Assembly: GCF_029023865.1 (NCBI RefSeq)
Contig: NZ_CP118969.1
Span: 2,356,001 to 2,420,000 of the forward strand
Direction: 5' to 3'
Origin: Lactococcus lactis
GTDB lineage: Bacteria > Bacillota > Bacilli > Lactobacillales > Streptococcaceae
Length of the DNA stretch: 64,000 nt
A model generated the notes under the pieces. That model had not been told where the DNA came from. It worked only from the letters and a program-made list of their open reading frames with translations, and did not search any database. A program made the position numbers and the translations under genes. Positions 7,823 to 22,444 of this stretch are shown here, piece after piece. Every line of letters begins with the position of its first letter. Position 1 is the stretch's first letter.

Positions 7823-10456
7823 TTATTTAGCTTCATACCAAGTCTTACCAGTATTTTCATCCACTTTTAATGGGACAGCAAGTTCAATCGCTTCTTCCAT
7901 CGTTTGTTTTACCAAGGCCTTAATTTCATCTAATTCCTCTAAAGGAACATCAAGGATAATTTCATCGTGTACTTGCAATAATAATTTTGATTTAAAATCA
8001 CGAGCACTCAAAGCTTTATCCAAATTAATCATCGCAATTTTCAAGATATCAGCTGCCGAACCTTGAATTGGTGAATTAATAGCCGTCCGTTCTGCAAAAC
8101 CACGAACATTAAAATTACGAGCATTAATATCTGGAATCTTACGACGACGGTGACTCATTGTTTCAACAAAACCTTTGTCTCGTGCCTCGCGAACAATATT
8201 TTCCATATAGGTTTTAATCCCAGGATAACGTTCAAAATAAGTTTCAATGTAATTTTTAGCATCTTTTCTGGTAATTCCAAGATTTCTTGCTAAACCAAAA
8301 TCGGAAATTCCATAGACTACTCCAAAATTGACTGCTTTAGCATTTCTACGATCATTAGCAGTCACATCTTCTGCTTTTTCAATGCCGAAAACACGCATAG
8401 CCGTTGAAGTATGGATATCAGCTCCATGTTTAAAGGCATCAATCAAATGTTCATCCCCGGAAATATGTGCCAAAACCCGCAATTCAATTTGTGAATAGTC
8501 AGAACTCAATAAAAGCGAATCCTTGCTTGGGACAAATGCTTTACGAATTTTTCGTCCCTCCTCAAGTCGAACAGGAATATTTTGTAAATTCGGGTCAACT
8601 GAGCTCAAACGTCCAGTTTGAGTCAAATCTTGAACATAACGTGTATGAATTTTTCCATCATCAGCAATTTGAGGAATCAGACCTTTCACATAAGTTGATT
8701 GTACTTTATTGATTTGACGATATTCCAAAATTTTTGCTACAACCGGAGATAAAGCAGCTAAGTCTTCTAAAACATCCACTGCCGTTGAATAGCCTGTTTT
8801 TGTTTTCTTTCCAACCGGTAGCTGTAATTTTTCAAATAAAATCACACCCAACTGTTTTGGTGAATTAATATTAAATTCTTCACCAGCCAAGTCGTAAATT
8901 TCACGCGTCAAAGAAGCCAATTTTTCTTCATTTTCCGCACCAATTTCTTCCAGTGTATTTTGGCTGACAGCAATCCCTGTAATTTCCATTTTTGCTAAAA
9001 CTTCTGCTAATGGTAATTCCATATCAGATAAAAGATGCTCTTGTTCATTTTCAAGCAATTCAGCCATCATTTTTTCTTTGGCCAAGGCAAGCACTTTAAT
9101 TTTACGAGCTAAATGTTCAAATAAAACCGCATCATCAGGTAAAGCAATTTTTGTCCCTTTGCCAAAAATTTCTTCATCCGTTGCCAAATGTCCGCTATTG
9201 AAAAGTCTTGCAATCGTCGAAATTTTATTATCTTCTGTTGTTGAAATTAGATATTTTGCAAGCATTGCATCAAATTTGACCAAAGGTAATTCGATATCCA
9301 AGTGACTTAAAAGTACCCGATTTTTCTTGAAATCATAAGTATTTTTAGGGAACTTCATTTTTGTCAGTAAATCTATATTTTTAGAAACATAAATTTTCTC
9401 AGCATTTCCCCAGGCAAAAGCCACAATTTGCTCACGATGATAATTTTCCCCTAAAGTTTCCAAATAGAAGAAATCATCAGCATTTACCTTTTCACTGATA
9501 GAGCCATCATTAACTATTTCAAAATCAATTTCGTCAACAACTTTTTCGTCAGTAACTTCTCCACCAGCCTCAGCCAATAATTTACTTTTGAATTGAGCAA
9601 ATCCCATTTCATCATAAAATTGACTAAGTTCATCAACCTTTTTACCTTTTAAAAGCGTATCATCTAAGCCAATTTCAATTGGAGCTTTCGTATTTATCGT
9701 TGCCAATTGTTGTGACAAAAAAGCCATTTCTTTGTCAGCAATTAGATTTTCTTTCATTTTGCTGGCTTTCAAAGAATCAACATTTTCATAAAGATTTTCA
9801 AGCGACCCAAACTCTTGTAAAAGTTTAAGGCCAGTTTTTTCGCCAACTTTTGTCACGCCAGGGTAATTATCAGAAGAATCGCCCATTAATGCTTTTAAAT
9901 CAATAAATTGGGCTGGAGTCAATCCCATTTTTTCTAAAAGATAATCAGGTGTAAACTCCTCAAACTCAGCAACACCCTTCTTAGAAATTTCAACTCGCGT
10001 ATTCCCATCCACAAGCTGAATCATATCCTTATCACCCGTCACAATAGTAACATCAAAATTAACATTTGGGGCTTCCGCCATTTTGTCCAAAGTCCCAATA
10101 ATATCATCAGCCTCATAGTTAGCTAACTCATAATGACGAATTCCCAATTTCTCAATCATTTCCTTGATAAAAGGTAATTGCTCACGAAATTCATCTGGTG
10201 TTTTTGAACGTCCACCTTTATAGTCAGCAAACATTTCCGTACGAAAAGTTGTTTTTCCTGCATCAAATGCAATCAAAACATGTGTGGGCTCAATCCGTTC
10301 CATCAATGAAGAAAGCATTGTATGAAATGCAAAAATAGCATTAGTATGTAACCCATTTGGCGCTTTAAAGCGATCTATCTGATTATATAGCGCAAAAAAG
10401 GCCCGAAAGGCAACCGATGACCCATCAATTAGTAAAAGTCTGTCCTTGTTCTCCAT
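7823..10456 (-). CDS. polA: DNA polymerase I
   Basis: The 877-residue start at 10456 is chosen over one seven codons upstream because GATAGGAAATAAA places an AGGA site at correct spacing. The N-terminal 290 residues form the 5'-3' exonuclease that removes RNA primers (LLIDGSSVAFRAFFAL, DADD-type acidic clusters, LMGDSSDNYPGV). The middle domain is a degenerate 3'-5' exonuclease: the expected DTET motif reads YLETLG, so proofreading is probably absent, as in Bacillus Pol I. The polymerase domain has motif A DYSQIELR (from residue 653), motif B RRNAKAVNFGVVYGIS and motif C QVHDEI (about 830). It functions in Okazaki fragment maturation and repair. Confidence 0.97.
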   Translation of the reverse strand: MENKDRLLLIDGSSVAFRAFFALYNQIDRFKAPNGLHTNAIFAFHTMLSSLMERIEPTHVLIAFDAGKTTFRTEMFADYKGGRSKTPDEFREQLPFIKEMIEKLGIRHYELANYEADDIIGTLDKMAEAPNVNFDVTIVTGDKDMIQLVDGNTRVEISKKGVAEFEEFTPDYLLEKMGLTPAQFIDLKALMGDSSDNYPGVTKVGEKTGLKLLQEFGSLENLYENVDSLKASKMKENLIADKEMAFLSQQLATINTKAPIEIGLDDTLLKGKKVDELSQFYDEMGFAQFKSKLLAEAGGEVTDEKVVDEIDFEIVNDGSISEKVNADDFFYLETLGENYHREQIVAFAWGNAEKIYVSKNIDLLTKMKFPKNTYDFKKNRVLLSHLDIELPLVKFDAMLAKYLISTTEDNKISTIARLFNSGHLATDEEIFGKGTKIALPDDAVLFEHLARKIKVLALAKEKMMAELLENEQEHLLSDMELPLAEVLAKMEITGIAVSQNTLEEIGAENEEKLASLTREIYDLAGEEFNINSPKQLGVILFEKLQLPVGKKTKTGYSTAVDVLEDLAALSPVVAKILEYRQINKVQSTYVKGLIPQIADDGKIHTRYVQDLTQTGRLSSVDPNLQNIPVRLEEGRKIRKAFVPSKDSLLLSSDYSQIELRVLAHISGDEHLIDAFKHGADIHTSTAMRVFGIEKAEDVTANDRRNAKAVNFGVVYGISDFGLARNLGITRKDAKNYIETYFERYPGIKTYMENIVREARDKGFVETMSHRRRKIPDINARNFNVRGFAERTAINSPIQGSAADILKIAMINLDKALSARDFKSKLLLQVHDEIILDVPLEELDEIKALVKQTMEEAIELAVPLKVDENTGKTWYEAK

Positions 10457-10632
10457 TTTATTTCCTATCTCTTCCATATTTCTATACTTTTATCCATTCA
10501 TCTAAGTAAATATTATCTTAAAACACATAAAAACGAGCTTTACTAAATTATAACATTTTCACCACTTCTTTTGGAACTGCTCAACTTTAAGCATGGTCAT
10601 TCAATTATTTTAAAAAAAATAATCAATAATCC

Positions 10633-10663
10633 TTGACATGGAACGCGTTCCATAATTTAAAAT
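10633..10663 (+). promoter_or_regulatory. Promoter with LacI-family operator in its spacer
   Basis: TTGACA (10633-10638) is followed at once by the perfect palindrome TGGAACGCGTTCCA (10639-10652), then a TAAAAT-type -10 (10658-10663). The CG-centred palindrome is typical of LacI-family operators, and a LacI-family gene is second in the operon, so autoregulation is likely. Confidence 0.75.
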
Positions 10664-10693
10664 AGACTTAATCAAACAAAGGAGCTTAATCAC

Positions 10694-11503
10694 ATGAAAA
10701 TTAAACACATTTTTACAGATATGGATGGAACATTACTTGACTCACACGGAAGTGTATCAGACACGAACCACTGGTCTATTTATTACAGTGACCTTCCAAT
10801 CACATTAGTTTCAGCCCGCAGTCCCTTAGAAATGAGCAATATTGTAGAAAAATTACAACTCACAACCCCTCAAATCGCCTTTAACGGGAACCTAACCTTC
10901 ACCCAAAATCAATTTGGACTACAAATTATTGATAAAAATCCCCTAGCTTCAGAAACCGTCTCACAACTATTAAATTACATCTCAACAGAATTTCCCAATG
11001 TCAGCTTAAATTGGTATAGTCTTGCTCACTGGTACATTAACAAACAAGACAAAGGAACCTTTATCCAAAAAGCAATAACAGGTATAGAACCTAAAATCAA
11101 AGCCTTTGATGGTCAATCAGAAATATATAAAATAATGATGATTGTCTTTGATTCTCAAGAACTCTTACAACTTCAAGCTCAACTAAATAATCTAAACATC
11201 CCCAATATTTCAGTTCAACAAAGCGGACAATGGTATTTAGAAATTACATCTGATAATAAAACAAAAGCCGACGCTGTACAATCAATACTTGATAATAAAA
11301 ATTTAGACTTTCAGGAAATTGCCGCTATTGGTGATGGTCATAATGATATTCCACTTCTCCAATCAGCTGGACTCTCTATTGCCGTAGATAATGCTAACTC
11401 CGAGGTCAAAAAACATGTTAAAATGGTTGTAGCAAAAAATACTGACCATGGTGTCGCTGAAGCAATATCAGCTATTAATACCATTAACGAACAGGTGATA
11501 TAA
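10694..11503 (+). CDS. HAD-superfamily sugar phosphatase, Cof type
   Basis: The protein has 269 residues. Motif I, DMDGTLLD, is at the N-terminus, with Asp nucleophile and acid/base. SARSP provides motif II, and the Mg-binding motif IV GDGHNDIPLL lies near residue 217. The large alpha/beta cap between motifs places it in the Cof/YidA type (IIB), which dephosphorylates sugar phosphates and similar metabolites in the cytoplasm. AAAGGAG precedes the ATG. Its stop codon overlaps the start of the LacI-family gene by one base, so the two are translationally coupled. The substrate is unknown; the regulator's ligand is probably related to it. Confidence 0.85.
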   Translation: MKIKHIFTDMDGTLLDSHGSVSDTNHWSIYYSDLPITLVSARSPLEMSNIVEKLQLTTPQIAFNGNLTFTQNQFGLQIIDKNPLASETVSQLLNYISTEFPNVSLNWYSLAHWYINKQDKGTFIQKAITGIEPKIKAFDGQSEIYKIMMIVFDSQELLQLQAQLNNLNIPNISVQQSGQWYLEITSDNKTKADAVQSILDNKNLDFQEIAAIGDGHNDIPLLQSAGLSIAVDNANSEVKKHVKMVVAKNTDHGVAEAISAINTINEQVI

Positions 11504-12426
11504 TGACCTCTTTATCCGATTTATCGAAACTTAGCGGCTATTCAAAAGCTACCATCTCTCGTGCCCTTTCTGGGAATGGCTATGTTTCAAAAGAAGCACG
11601 TAAAATTATTTTGGACTTAGCTAAAGAACTTGACTATACTCCCAATGCAATCGCACAGGATTTATCGGCTGGTACAACAAAAAATATCGGAGTTGTCCTC
11701 CCCTACGTCAAGCATCCGTTTTTTTGGCAAATATTAGAAGGAATTCTGGATAAAAGTTTTGAAACCGGTTATAAAATCGTCATCCTCCCTTCAAATTATG
11801 ACCAAAATCTAGAAATTCAATACTTAGAACAACTCCGAAAAAAAGCATTTGAAGCATTAATTTTTACCTCAAGAGAAGTTTCTGAACAAACCGTTCATAA
11901 ATACCAAAAATATGGCCCAATTATTTTATGCCATAAACCTAAAAGTAAAAAAATAGCCGCCAGTTATGCAGAAAGAAAAATTGGATATCGAAACGCTCTA
12001 GAATGGCTTCAAGAACAAAATTGTAATAATATTGGGTTTCTCTTTGCACGTTATAAAAGTCCAACTACATCTGTTACTCTCCAAACCTATAAAGAAATAT
12101 ACGAAGAAAAAGTAAGAGATGAACAAATAAAAACGGGTGCAGTATCTTCAGCAGACGGTTACAAATTGGGGCCCCAACTTACACAATTTGATGCAATATT
12201 TGCAAATTCTGATGATATTGCTGCTAATGTTTGGCGTTGGTTTGAACAACAAAAAATACCTAAACCTGTTATTATTGGCCAAGAATCATTAATATCTGGT
12301 CAGGTTCTCAATATTCCAACCGTAAATAATCACTTTCAACAAGTAGGACGTTGCGCATTTGAATTGGCTATTTCCAAAGAAATTCAGCAACTAGCAATTA
12401 AATCAGAGTTTATTCTAAATCGTTAA
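11503..12426 (+). CDS. LacI-family transcriptional regulator
   Basis: The protein has 307 residues. An N-terminal helix-turn-helix (SDLSKLSGYSKATISRALSG) and hinge helix (TPNAIAQDLSAG) are followed by a periplasmic-binding-type effector domain starting TKNIGVVLPYVKHPFFW. This is the standard LacI layout, slightly shorter than the usual 330 residues. The palindrome at 10639-10652 upstream of the operon is the obvious operator. The effector is probably a sugar or sugar phosphate related to the HAD enzyme. The stop codon TAA (12424-12426) is the first triplet of the sequence shared with the second rRNA copy. Confidence 0.9.
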   Translation: MTSLSDLSKLSGYSKATISRALSGNGYVSKEARKIILDLAKELDYTPNAIAQDLSAGTTKNIGVVLPYVKHPFFWQILEGILDKSFETGYKIVILPSNYDQNLEIQYLEQLRKKAFEALIFTSREVSEQTVHKYQKYGPIILCHKPKSKKIAASYAERKIGYRNALEWLQEQNCNNIGFLFARYKSPTTSVTLQTYKEIYEEKVRDEQIKTGAVSSADGYKLGPQLTQFDAIFANSDDIAANVWRWFEQQKIPKPVIIGQESLISGQVLNIPTVNNHFQQVGRCAFELAISKEIQQLAIKSEFILNR

Positions 12427-12430
12427 ATAA

Positions 12431-12455
12431 AAAAAGGCCCGAGAGGTCTTTTTTA
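12431..12455 (+). terminator. Terminator of the LacI-family gene
   Basis: AAAGGCC pairs with GGTCTTT (one G-U) and a T run follows. The identical element lies after recX at 50553-50577. Confidence 0.75.
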
Positions 12456-12494
12456 TTTATTCATACATCCTATCTCTTGAATCTCGTTAGCGAG

Positions 12495-12522
12495 CTAAAA
12501 AAAGAGGAGCCATAGCTCCTCC
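12495..12522 (-). terminator. rRNA operon terminator, copy 1
   Basis: On the minus strand GAGGAGC pairs with GCTCCTC and is followed by seven T. Confidence 0.9.
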
Positions 12523-12528
12523 AGTTCA

Positions 12529-12642
12529 CTTGGCCACTCGCCTATCTCCCAGGGGGCAACCCCCAAGTACTTCCGCCGTAGATGGACTTAACTTCTGTGT
12601 TCGACATGGGAACAGGTGTATCTCCATCGCAATGATGACCAA
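12529..12642 (-). rRNA. rrf: 5S ribosomal RNA, copy 1
   Basis: The minus strand gives the 5S sequence with paired ends (TTGGTCA with TGGCCAA) and the conserved CCATGTCGAACACAGAAGTT region. It lies between 23S and the operon terminator. Ends are set by the pairing and may be off by a base or two. Confidence 0.93.
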
Positions 12643-12726
12643 ATCATTAAATGTTACCTTGAACATTCAAAACTAAATAACAATTCTTCTAACTTTTAAA
12701 CCATAAGCATATTATATTTGACTCTT

Positions 12727-15627
<2,901 letters not shown>

Positions 15628-15765
15628 ATGATGATTTATAATCATCGTTTTTCAAGTATAAGTTTGTAAATTCTTTAAAATTCACAGCTTTTGGTTTATT
15701 TATCGTTATTAGATATTGTTATTTAGTTTTCAATGTTCAAGTGATTTTAACGTCTTGTCTGACAA

Positions 15766-15838
15766 TGGAGCCTAGCGGGATCGAACCGCTGACCTCCTGC
15801 GTGCAAAGCAGGCGCTCTCCCAGCTGAGCTAAGGCCCC
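15766..15838 (-). tRNA. tRNA-Ala (anticodon TGC), copy 1
   Basis: It is a 73-base cloverleaf on the minus strand: acceptor GGGGCCT/AGGCTCC, D arm AGCTCAGCTGGGAGAGC, anticodon loop CTTTGCACG with TGC, T arm GCGGTTCGATCCCGC. CCA is not encoded. It sits in the 16S-23S spacer, as usual in lactococci and streptococci. Confidence 0.97.
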
Positions 15839-15925
15839 ACAATCAAGAATTTGATTCTTGCTTAGGTTTATGACTAAACCCCTCAAAACTGAATAAAGTT
15901 GAATGCTCACGTCTTTGTATATATT

Positions 15926-17478
<1,553 letters not shown>

Positions 17479-17634
17479 AGTATTTAAGTCACCTTAGTGA
17501 CTGGCTTGTCTTTCATTATTGATTGACAGATTTTTGATGTATCTTACTACATCACATGAGTCATTCTTCTTTATTCAGTTTTCAATGGTCTAGCTTATCG
17601 CTTCAAGACCCTCGTCTCTTGCGACAACTATTAT

Positions 17635-17663
17635 ATTCTATCAAACCTAACTAAACTTGTCAA
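17635..17663 (-). promoter_or_regulatory. rRNA operon promoter, copy 1
   Basis: On the minus strand TTGACA (17658-17663), 17 bases, TAGAAT (17635-17640), with AT-rich sequence upstream. The 17479-17634 stretch is the 16S leader. Confidence 0.8.
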
Positions 17664-17802
17664 GAATTAACTGTGACTTTTATACCTTTTTTTATCTTAC
17701 GTTCGCTTTTTCCCTCCACTGTATTCGCTTTATTTCATGCCACCACTAGCTTTGACAAATTAAAAAAATTAGTCTTTTTTAACTTGCTTTTTTCTTTTCT
17801 TA

Positions 17803-17835
17803 TCAAAAAACTCCCTATTTTTATTAAAATAGGGA
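17803..17835 (-). terminator. comX terminator
   Basis: On the minus strand CCCTATTTT pairs with AAAATAGGG and is followed by six T. Confidence 0.85.
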
Positions 17836-17843
17836 ATTCCTCT

Positions 17844-18335
17844 TCACTCTTCGTCTTCTGAAAATAAGATGGCCTTTATTTTTTCACGAAGGCGATACCG
17901 TTGCATTCGAGTTAGTTCTTCTCCTCGCATTTGTCGAAGTAGTAAGTCTTGATAATGTGCGCTCAAACCTTCATATACTTCTGCCAGCAAATGATTGAAG
18001 ACCACTTCATTATCTGGACTAGTATCACCTGAATTTATCCAGTCTGAGCATTCATAAACATCTAAACCTATAAAATGGTCATGGCTTCGTTTCTTTGCAT
18101 AACTTCGTCTTAATTCATCTATTAATCTTTGATGATACTTTACCTTAAATTTTGTATGCAGCTTTTGACCATCGCTCTGCTCTTCTAATAGAAGATGTAA
18201 AATAATCATTCCCTCTTGAAGATAATCCTCTATTTTCCATGTTCTAATGCGAATTTGTTTCATTAATTTCATGACTATAGGTTTCATTTCTGAAAATAGA
18301 ATTTCAAAACCCTCTTCTTCCAAGTAATATGTCAT
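17844..18335 (-). CDS. comX: Competence sigma factor ComX
   Basis: The 163-residue protein has the streptococcal/lactococcal SigX layout: a region 2-like core (WKIEDYLQEGMIILHLLLEE, then KFKVKYHQRLIDELRRSYAKKRSHD) and a C-terminal region 4-like part ending LTRMQRYRLREKIKAIL. ComX directs RNA polymerase to late competence genes for DNA uptake and recombination. AAAGGAGAA lies ten bases before the ATG, and a -10-like GATAATAT lies just upstream. It is next to the rRNA operon, as the comX genes of streptococci are. The frame looks intact. In L. lactis competence has been reported on comX overexpression; whether the native gene is induced cannot be read from sequence. Confidence 0.9.
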   Translation of the reverse strand: MTYYLEEEGFEILFSEMKPIVMKLMKQIRIRTWKIEDYLQEGMIILHLLLEEQSDGQKLHTKFKVKYHQRLIDELRRSYAKKRSHDHFIGLDVYECSDWINSGDTSPDNEVVFNHLLAEVYEGLSAHYQDLLLRQMRGEELTRMQRYRLREKIKAILFSEDEE

Positions 18336-18590
18336 TGGAAAGTTCTCCTTTTATATTATCTTTATTTGATTTATTAGTAAGAAGATAGGGGTGGAGAATG
18401 TATATCTAATAAACAGTCAGGGAGCATCTTATTATAATGAGCTATTTTCATATCTATCCTTCCAAGACATTTTTATGGCTTTTATTACATTATAATAATT
18501 TTTACGTGTTTTACCTAACGATATTATGCGAATATTCAGAATTTATAACCCAATAAATAAAAGCAAGGCTATTTACCTTGCTTTTTTATT
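18336..18590. other. Intergenic region between ezrA and comX
   Basis: It holds the comX promoter region and, at 18562-18590, the ezrA terminator. Nothing else was recognised. Confidence 0.5.
18562..18590 (-). terminator. ezrA terminator
   Basis: On the minus strand GCAAGG pairs with CCTTGC around a seven-base loop, with a T-rich tail. Confidence 0.8.
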
Positions 18591-20321
18591 TTATAAGTAA
18601 TCAGGAGTAGGTTTATTTTTAAAATAAACTCCTGAAATTCTAGAAGCTGCACCTGGTTCTACAAGTTCTAGCGTTTTTGAAATTTCATCAAATGAACCAT
18701 CATAGTCACGGCTGTTTTCAAATAATTGAAGCGCTCTTGAGATCCCTTGTGCTACTTGTTCATTTGCAGCTTTATACCGATTAGCATATTGAATCAATTG
18801 TTCAGCTAATACCGCATGGTCAGTCAAATTAGTCGTTGCTTCTTTTAAAACGTGCATATCTTCAGTGCTTACGTCAACAAGATGATTAATTGTATCAATG
18901 TTGATTCTAACTCGTCCTAATTCTTTGAAAAGATTTTGTACTCGATCTCCTGTTGTGAAGAACAAGTCGAGATAATCTTTAGGAAGACCAGGGAGATTAC
19001 ATTTTTCAACATAACGTTTTATTGTACGGAGTTCAGAATCAAAGCGTTCTGCAATTTCTTGAGCTGCTCTTTCTTCATCTCTGAGTCCTGTAAGGGTATC
19101 ACTAATCTTAATTTGGTTCTTCTCAATATCTTCAAGCGCATTGACTACTGAATTTACTCTACGAGAAAGAATTGAGTAAGGCATTGTTTTAGCTTGAATA
19201 TTTCCTAGAATTTCATCAACATCTGAGTCAAGAGATTCTAAATGTTCTTGATAACCTCTAACATATCCTTTTTCGTTTCCAGAAAGGATATAGGCTTGTG
19301 TAACATGGTCAATTTCAAGGAGAAGATTTTTATTATTTGCTCTGATATGTTCAATATATTCTTTGAGAACTGATGAACGTTTTTCAACATTTCGACGTGC
19401 GCTATATTCTCTTTCAAAAATAGCATAAAGTTCTTCAACTTTTTCTTGAATTAAACCAAGTTCAGCTTCTACTCGATCTAGTTCAAATTGTTCTAATAAT
19501 GAACTACTTTCAACGAGATGATCATGTAAATCATCCATTCTTTCTTTAATGTTGACATTATCGGGAAGAATGTATTCTTCTGCAACGAATTTATCACTCG
19601 CTTCTTGCAATTCTTCAAGTCGTTTAGGAACATCTTTTTCAATTGTTTTAATAAATGATGGAATTTGCTCTGTAATTGCACGTAAAGCAATCGTATGTTC
19701 TTCAGCAGTCTCCAAAACTTCAGCCGCTTCAATCGGATCTCCTGTTGAGTTTAGCGTTACAAACTGAGAAAATTCTGTTTCGATATTGGCTAAATGTTTT
19801 TCAAGTTCAGTAATAACTGTTCCATACAAATCTGCATTGTCAGCAATATCGCTACGTAAGTTATCATATAAATCAAGGGACTCTTGAATTTTATTTGAAT
19901 TACGCTTTTCTTGTTCAACAAGTTGAGCAACACCTTGACGAATTCCTTCGACATCACCTTCCATTAATTCAATTTGGGCCTCACTATCCGCTACAGATTC
20001 ACGAGCACGGAAAAAATGGAATGAATCGTTTAATTGTTCAGCTTCAAAAATATGTTCTTCCAAATCAGCAAAAGAATTTGATGATAAGTCAAGCCATTTT
20101 TGGTTCCATTCACGGAAAATCGTTTGCGATTGTCCGACGAGATGCATTTTTTTAACAGAATCAATTTCTTCTTGAACAGGCAAATCGAAAAGCGATTCCT
20201 TTCGCTCTTCTAAGGCTAGTATACGGTCTTCTGTTTTCTTTCGCATTAATATTGCAAAAGCATAAAAGGCAACGAGAATAACTAATAAGACAACAATGAG
20301 GATAATGACAGTACTTGACAT
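18591..20321 (-). CDS. ezrA: Septation ring formation regulator EzrA
   Basis: The 576-residue protein has one N-terminal membrane segment (residues 4-26, [20 protein letters not shown]) followed by about 540 residues of acidic coiled coil with spectrin-like heptads and no enzymatic motif. This is the EzrA layout and length. EzrA binds FtsZ at the membrane, prevents extra Z-rings at the poles and helps bring cell wall enzymes to the septum. A GGAG site precedes the ATG. It lies downstream of tsf on the same strand but behind the tsf terminator, with a tandem TTTAATTACTTA repeat near its promoter region (about 20340-20372). Confidence 0.95.
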   Translation of the reverse strand: MSSTVIILIVVLLVILVAFYAFAILMRKKTEDRILALEERKESLFDLPVQEEIDSVKKMHLVGQSQTIFREWNQKWLDLSSNSFADLEEHIFEAEQLNDSFHFFRARESVADSEAQIELMEGDVEGIRQGVAQLVEQEKRNSNKIQESLDLYDNLRSDIADNADLYGTVITELEKHLANIETEFSQFVTLNSTGDPIEAAEVLETAEEHTIALRAITEQIPSFIKTIEKDVPKRLEELQEASDKFVAEEYILPDNVNIKERMDDLHDHLVESSSLLEQFELDRVEAELGLIQEKVEELYAIFEREYSARRNVEKRSSVLKEYIEHIRANNKNLLLEIDHVTQAYILSGNEKGYVRGYQEHLESLDSDVDEILGNIQAKTMPYSILSRRVNSVVNALEDIEKNQIKISDTLTGLRDEERAAQEIAERFDSELRTIKRYVEKCNLPGLPKDYLDLFFTTGDRVQNLFKELGRVRINIDTINHLVDVSTEDMHVLKEATTNLTDHAVLAEQLIQYANRYKAANEQVAQGISRALQLFENSRDYDGSFDEISKTLELVEPGAASRISGVYFKNKPTPDYL

Positions 20322-20487
20322 GCTTTACTCCATAAAATGATTTAATTACTTAAAAATAGTTTAATTACTTAGGTTAGATAGATTTTAAATAGATAGAAAA
20401 TCTCAAATATAATTATAGCATAATGCGTCAAAGAAATACACTATTTTCTTAGTTTTCTAACCGAAAAGCCCTTTTTTATTTTCAAAA

Positions 20488-20518
20488 TAAAAAAAGCAAC
20501 CTCTAGAGGCTGCTTTTT
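20488..20518 (-). terminator. tsf terminator
   Basis: On the minus strand AGCAGCCTC pairs with GAGGTTGCT and is followed by a run of T. Confidence 0.88.
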
Positions 20519-20525
20519 AATTAAA

Positions 20526-21554
20526 TTAAAGTCCTGCTTTTGCTGCTTCAACTTCTGCTGCGAAGTCTGTTTCAGCTTTTTCAATTCCTTCACCAACTTC
20601 AAAACGTGTGAATGCAATTGCTTTAGCTCCTTTTGATTCAAGGAAAGCTTCGACTGTTTTGCTGTCATCCATGATGTAAAGTTGTGCAAGAAGAGCAAAT
20701 TGTTGGTCAACTTTTGTATTGTCAACGATGAATTTAGCCATTTTACCTGGAAGAATTTTGTCCCAGATTTTTTCTGGTTTTCCTTCAGCTTTGAGTTCTT
20801 CTTCAAATGAAGCTTTCGCTGCTGCAAGAACTTCTTCTGTTAATTGGCTCTTAGAACCAAATTCATGGTGTGGAAGTTCTGGTTTGTTAACAAGTACACG
20901 GCTAGCGTTGTCTTCATCAATTTTGTGGTTCATTTGTGCTAATTCAGCTTTTACAAATTCTGAATCAAGTTCATCAGCTGAAAGAACAGTAGGGTTCATT
21001 GCAGCGATATGCATTGATAGTTGTTTAGCAAGTGTTTCATCTGCACCTTCAACGACAGAAACAACCCCAATTTTACCACCGTTATGTTGGTAAGCTCCAA
21101 AGTGTTGAGCATCAGTTTTTTCAATTACTGCAAAACGACGGAAAGTAATTTTTTCTCCGATCGTAGCAGTCGCTTGAACAAGTTCTGCTTCAAGAGTAAT
21201 ACCTGAAGCTGTTTCAAGTGCAAATGCTTCTTCGTTAGTTGCTGGTTTTTTAGACGCAATAAGTTCTGCTGTTTCTTTAACCAAGGCAACAAATTGATCA
21301 TTTTTAGCTACGAAGTCTGTTTCTGAGTTCAATTCAACAATCGCTGCAACATTTCCGTTTACGGCAATTCCTGTAAGTCCTTCAGCGGCTACACGATCAG
21401 CTTTTTTAGCTGCTTTCGCAATCCCTTTTTCACGAAGAAGTTCTGCTGCTGCTTCCATATTTCCGTCAGTTTCAACAAGAGCGCGTTTAGCGTCCATGAT
21501 TCCTGCACCAGTTTTTTCACGTAATTCTTTTACTTGAGCTGCTGTTACTGCCAT
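20526..21554 (-). CDS. tsf: Translation elongation factor Ts
   Basis: The 342-residue protein begins with the EF-Ts UBA-like domain ([21 protein letters not shown]-type start) and contains the core TDFVAKND motif that inserts between EF-Tu helices, near residue 80. EF-Ts exchanges GDP for GTP on EF-Tu. The length is the streptococcal/lactococcal one, longer than the 283 residues of E. coli. AGGAGAT precedes the ATG. It follows rpsB on the same strand with a hairpin terminator between them, so it is probably expressed by partial read-through. Confidence 0.97.
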   Translation of the reverse strand: MAVTAAQVKELREKTGAGIMDAKRALVETDGNMEAAAELLREKGIAKAAKKADRVAAEGLTGIAVNGNVAAIVELNSETDFVAKNDQFVALVKETAELIASKKPATNEEAFALETASGITLEAELVQATATIGEKITFRRFAVIEKTDAQHFGAYQHNGGKIGVVSVVEGADETLAKQLSMHIAAMNPTVLSADELDSEFVKAELAQMNHKIDEDNASRVLVNKPELPHHEFGSKSQLTEEVLAAAKASFEEELKAEGKPEKIWDKILPGKMAKFIVDNTKVDQQFALLAQLYIMDDSKTVEAFLESKGAKAIAFTRFEVGEGIEKAETDFAAEVEAAKAGL

Positions 21555-21606
21555 TTTGTAAATCTCCTATGTGTTTTTTTCTGTCAGTATTGACAGTAGT
21601 TTTATT

Positions 21607-21643
21607 TAAAAAAAACAGGCGAGGCGTAAGGCCTCGCCTGTTG
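21607..21643 (-). terminator. Attenuating terminator between rpsB and tsf
   Basis: On the minus strand ACAGGCGAGGCC pairs with GGC(C)TCGCCTGT-type sequence and is followed by eight T. It would limit tsf relative to rpsB. Confidence 0.85.
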
Positions 21644-21676
21644 TAGTTACTTAATTAGTATAAGTTGAAGTTAAAA

Positions 21677-22444
21677 TTATTTACCTTCAACGATTTCAGC
21701 AAGTTCTTCAAGTGATTCTTCTGAAGCTGCTTCTTCTGCTACGAAATCATCCGCTGCATCTTCACCTTGACGTCCTTCAATGATAGCGTCTGCCATTTTA
21801 GCTGTAATCAATTTAACAGCACGGATAGCATCATCATTTGCAGGGATAACTACGTCGATTGGTTCTGGATCTGCGTTTGTGTCAACCATTGCTACAACTG
21901 GGATTCCCAAAGTTTTAGCTTCTTTAACTGCGATTTGTTCAGCATGTGGGTCAACGATGTACATAACATCTGGAATACGAGGCATATCAGCGATACCACC
22001 GATGAATTTTTCAAGGCGTTCGCGTTCTTTGTTAAGAAGAACTACTTCTTTCTTAGGTAAAACTTCGAAAGTTCCTTCTTCTTCCATTTTGTTGATTTCT
22101 TTAAGGCGTGCCACACGTGTTTGGATAGTGTTCCAGTTAGTGAGCATACCACCCAACCAACGGTGGTTTACGTAGTATTGACCAGCGCGGAGAGCTTCTT
22201 CTTTAACTGCTTCTGCAGCTTGTTTTTTAGTACCAACAAAAAGAACTACTGCACCTTCTTGTGAAGCGTTTTTTACATAGTTGTAAGCATCGTCAACAAG
22301 TTTTACAGTTTTTTGAAGGTCGATAACGTGAATACCATTACGTTCTGTGAAGATGTATGGTTTCATTTTTGGGTTCCAACGACGAGTTTGGTGACCGAAG
22401 TGAACACCAGCTTCAAGAAGTTGTTTCATTGAAATAACTGACAT
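21677..22444 (-). CDS. rpsB: 30S ribosomal protein S2
   Basis: The ATG at 22444 is chosen because AAAAGGAGAC precedes it and it gives the family start [20 protein letters not shown]. The frame is open 19 codons further upstream, but that part is leader. The product is 255 residues, with [23 protein letters not shown] and the C-terminal [20 protein letters not shown] signatures of uS2. It binds the 30S head/body junction. The rpsB-tsf order is universal in bacteria. Confidence 0.97.
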   Translation of the reverse strand: MSVISMKQLLEAGVHFGHQTRRWNPKMKPYIFTERNGIHVIDLQKTVKLVDDAYNYVKNASQEGAVVLFVGTKKQAAEAVKEEALRAGQYYVNHRWLGGMLTNWNTIQTRVARLKEINKMEEEGTFEVLPKKEVVLLNKERERLEKFIGGIADMPRIPDVMYIVDPHAEQIAVKEAKTLGIPVVAMVDTNADPEPIDVVIPANDDAIRAVKLITAKMADAIIEGRQGEDAADDFVAEEAASEESLEELAEIVEGK

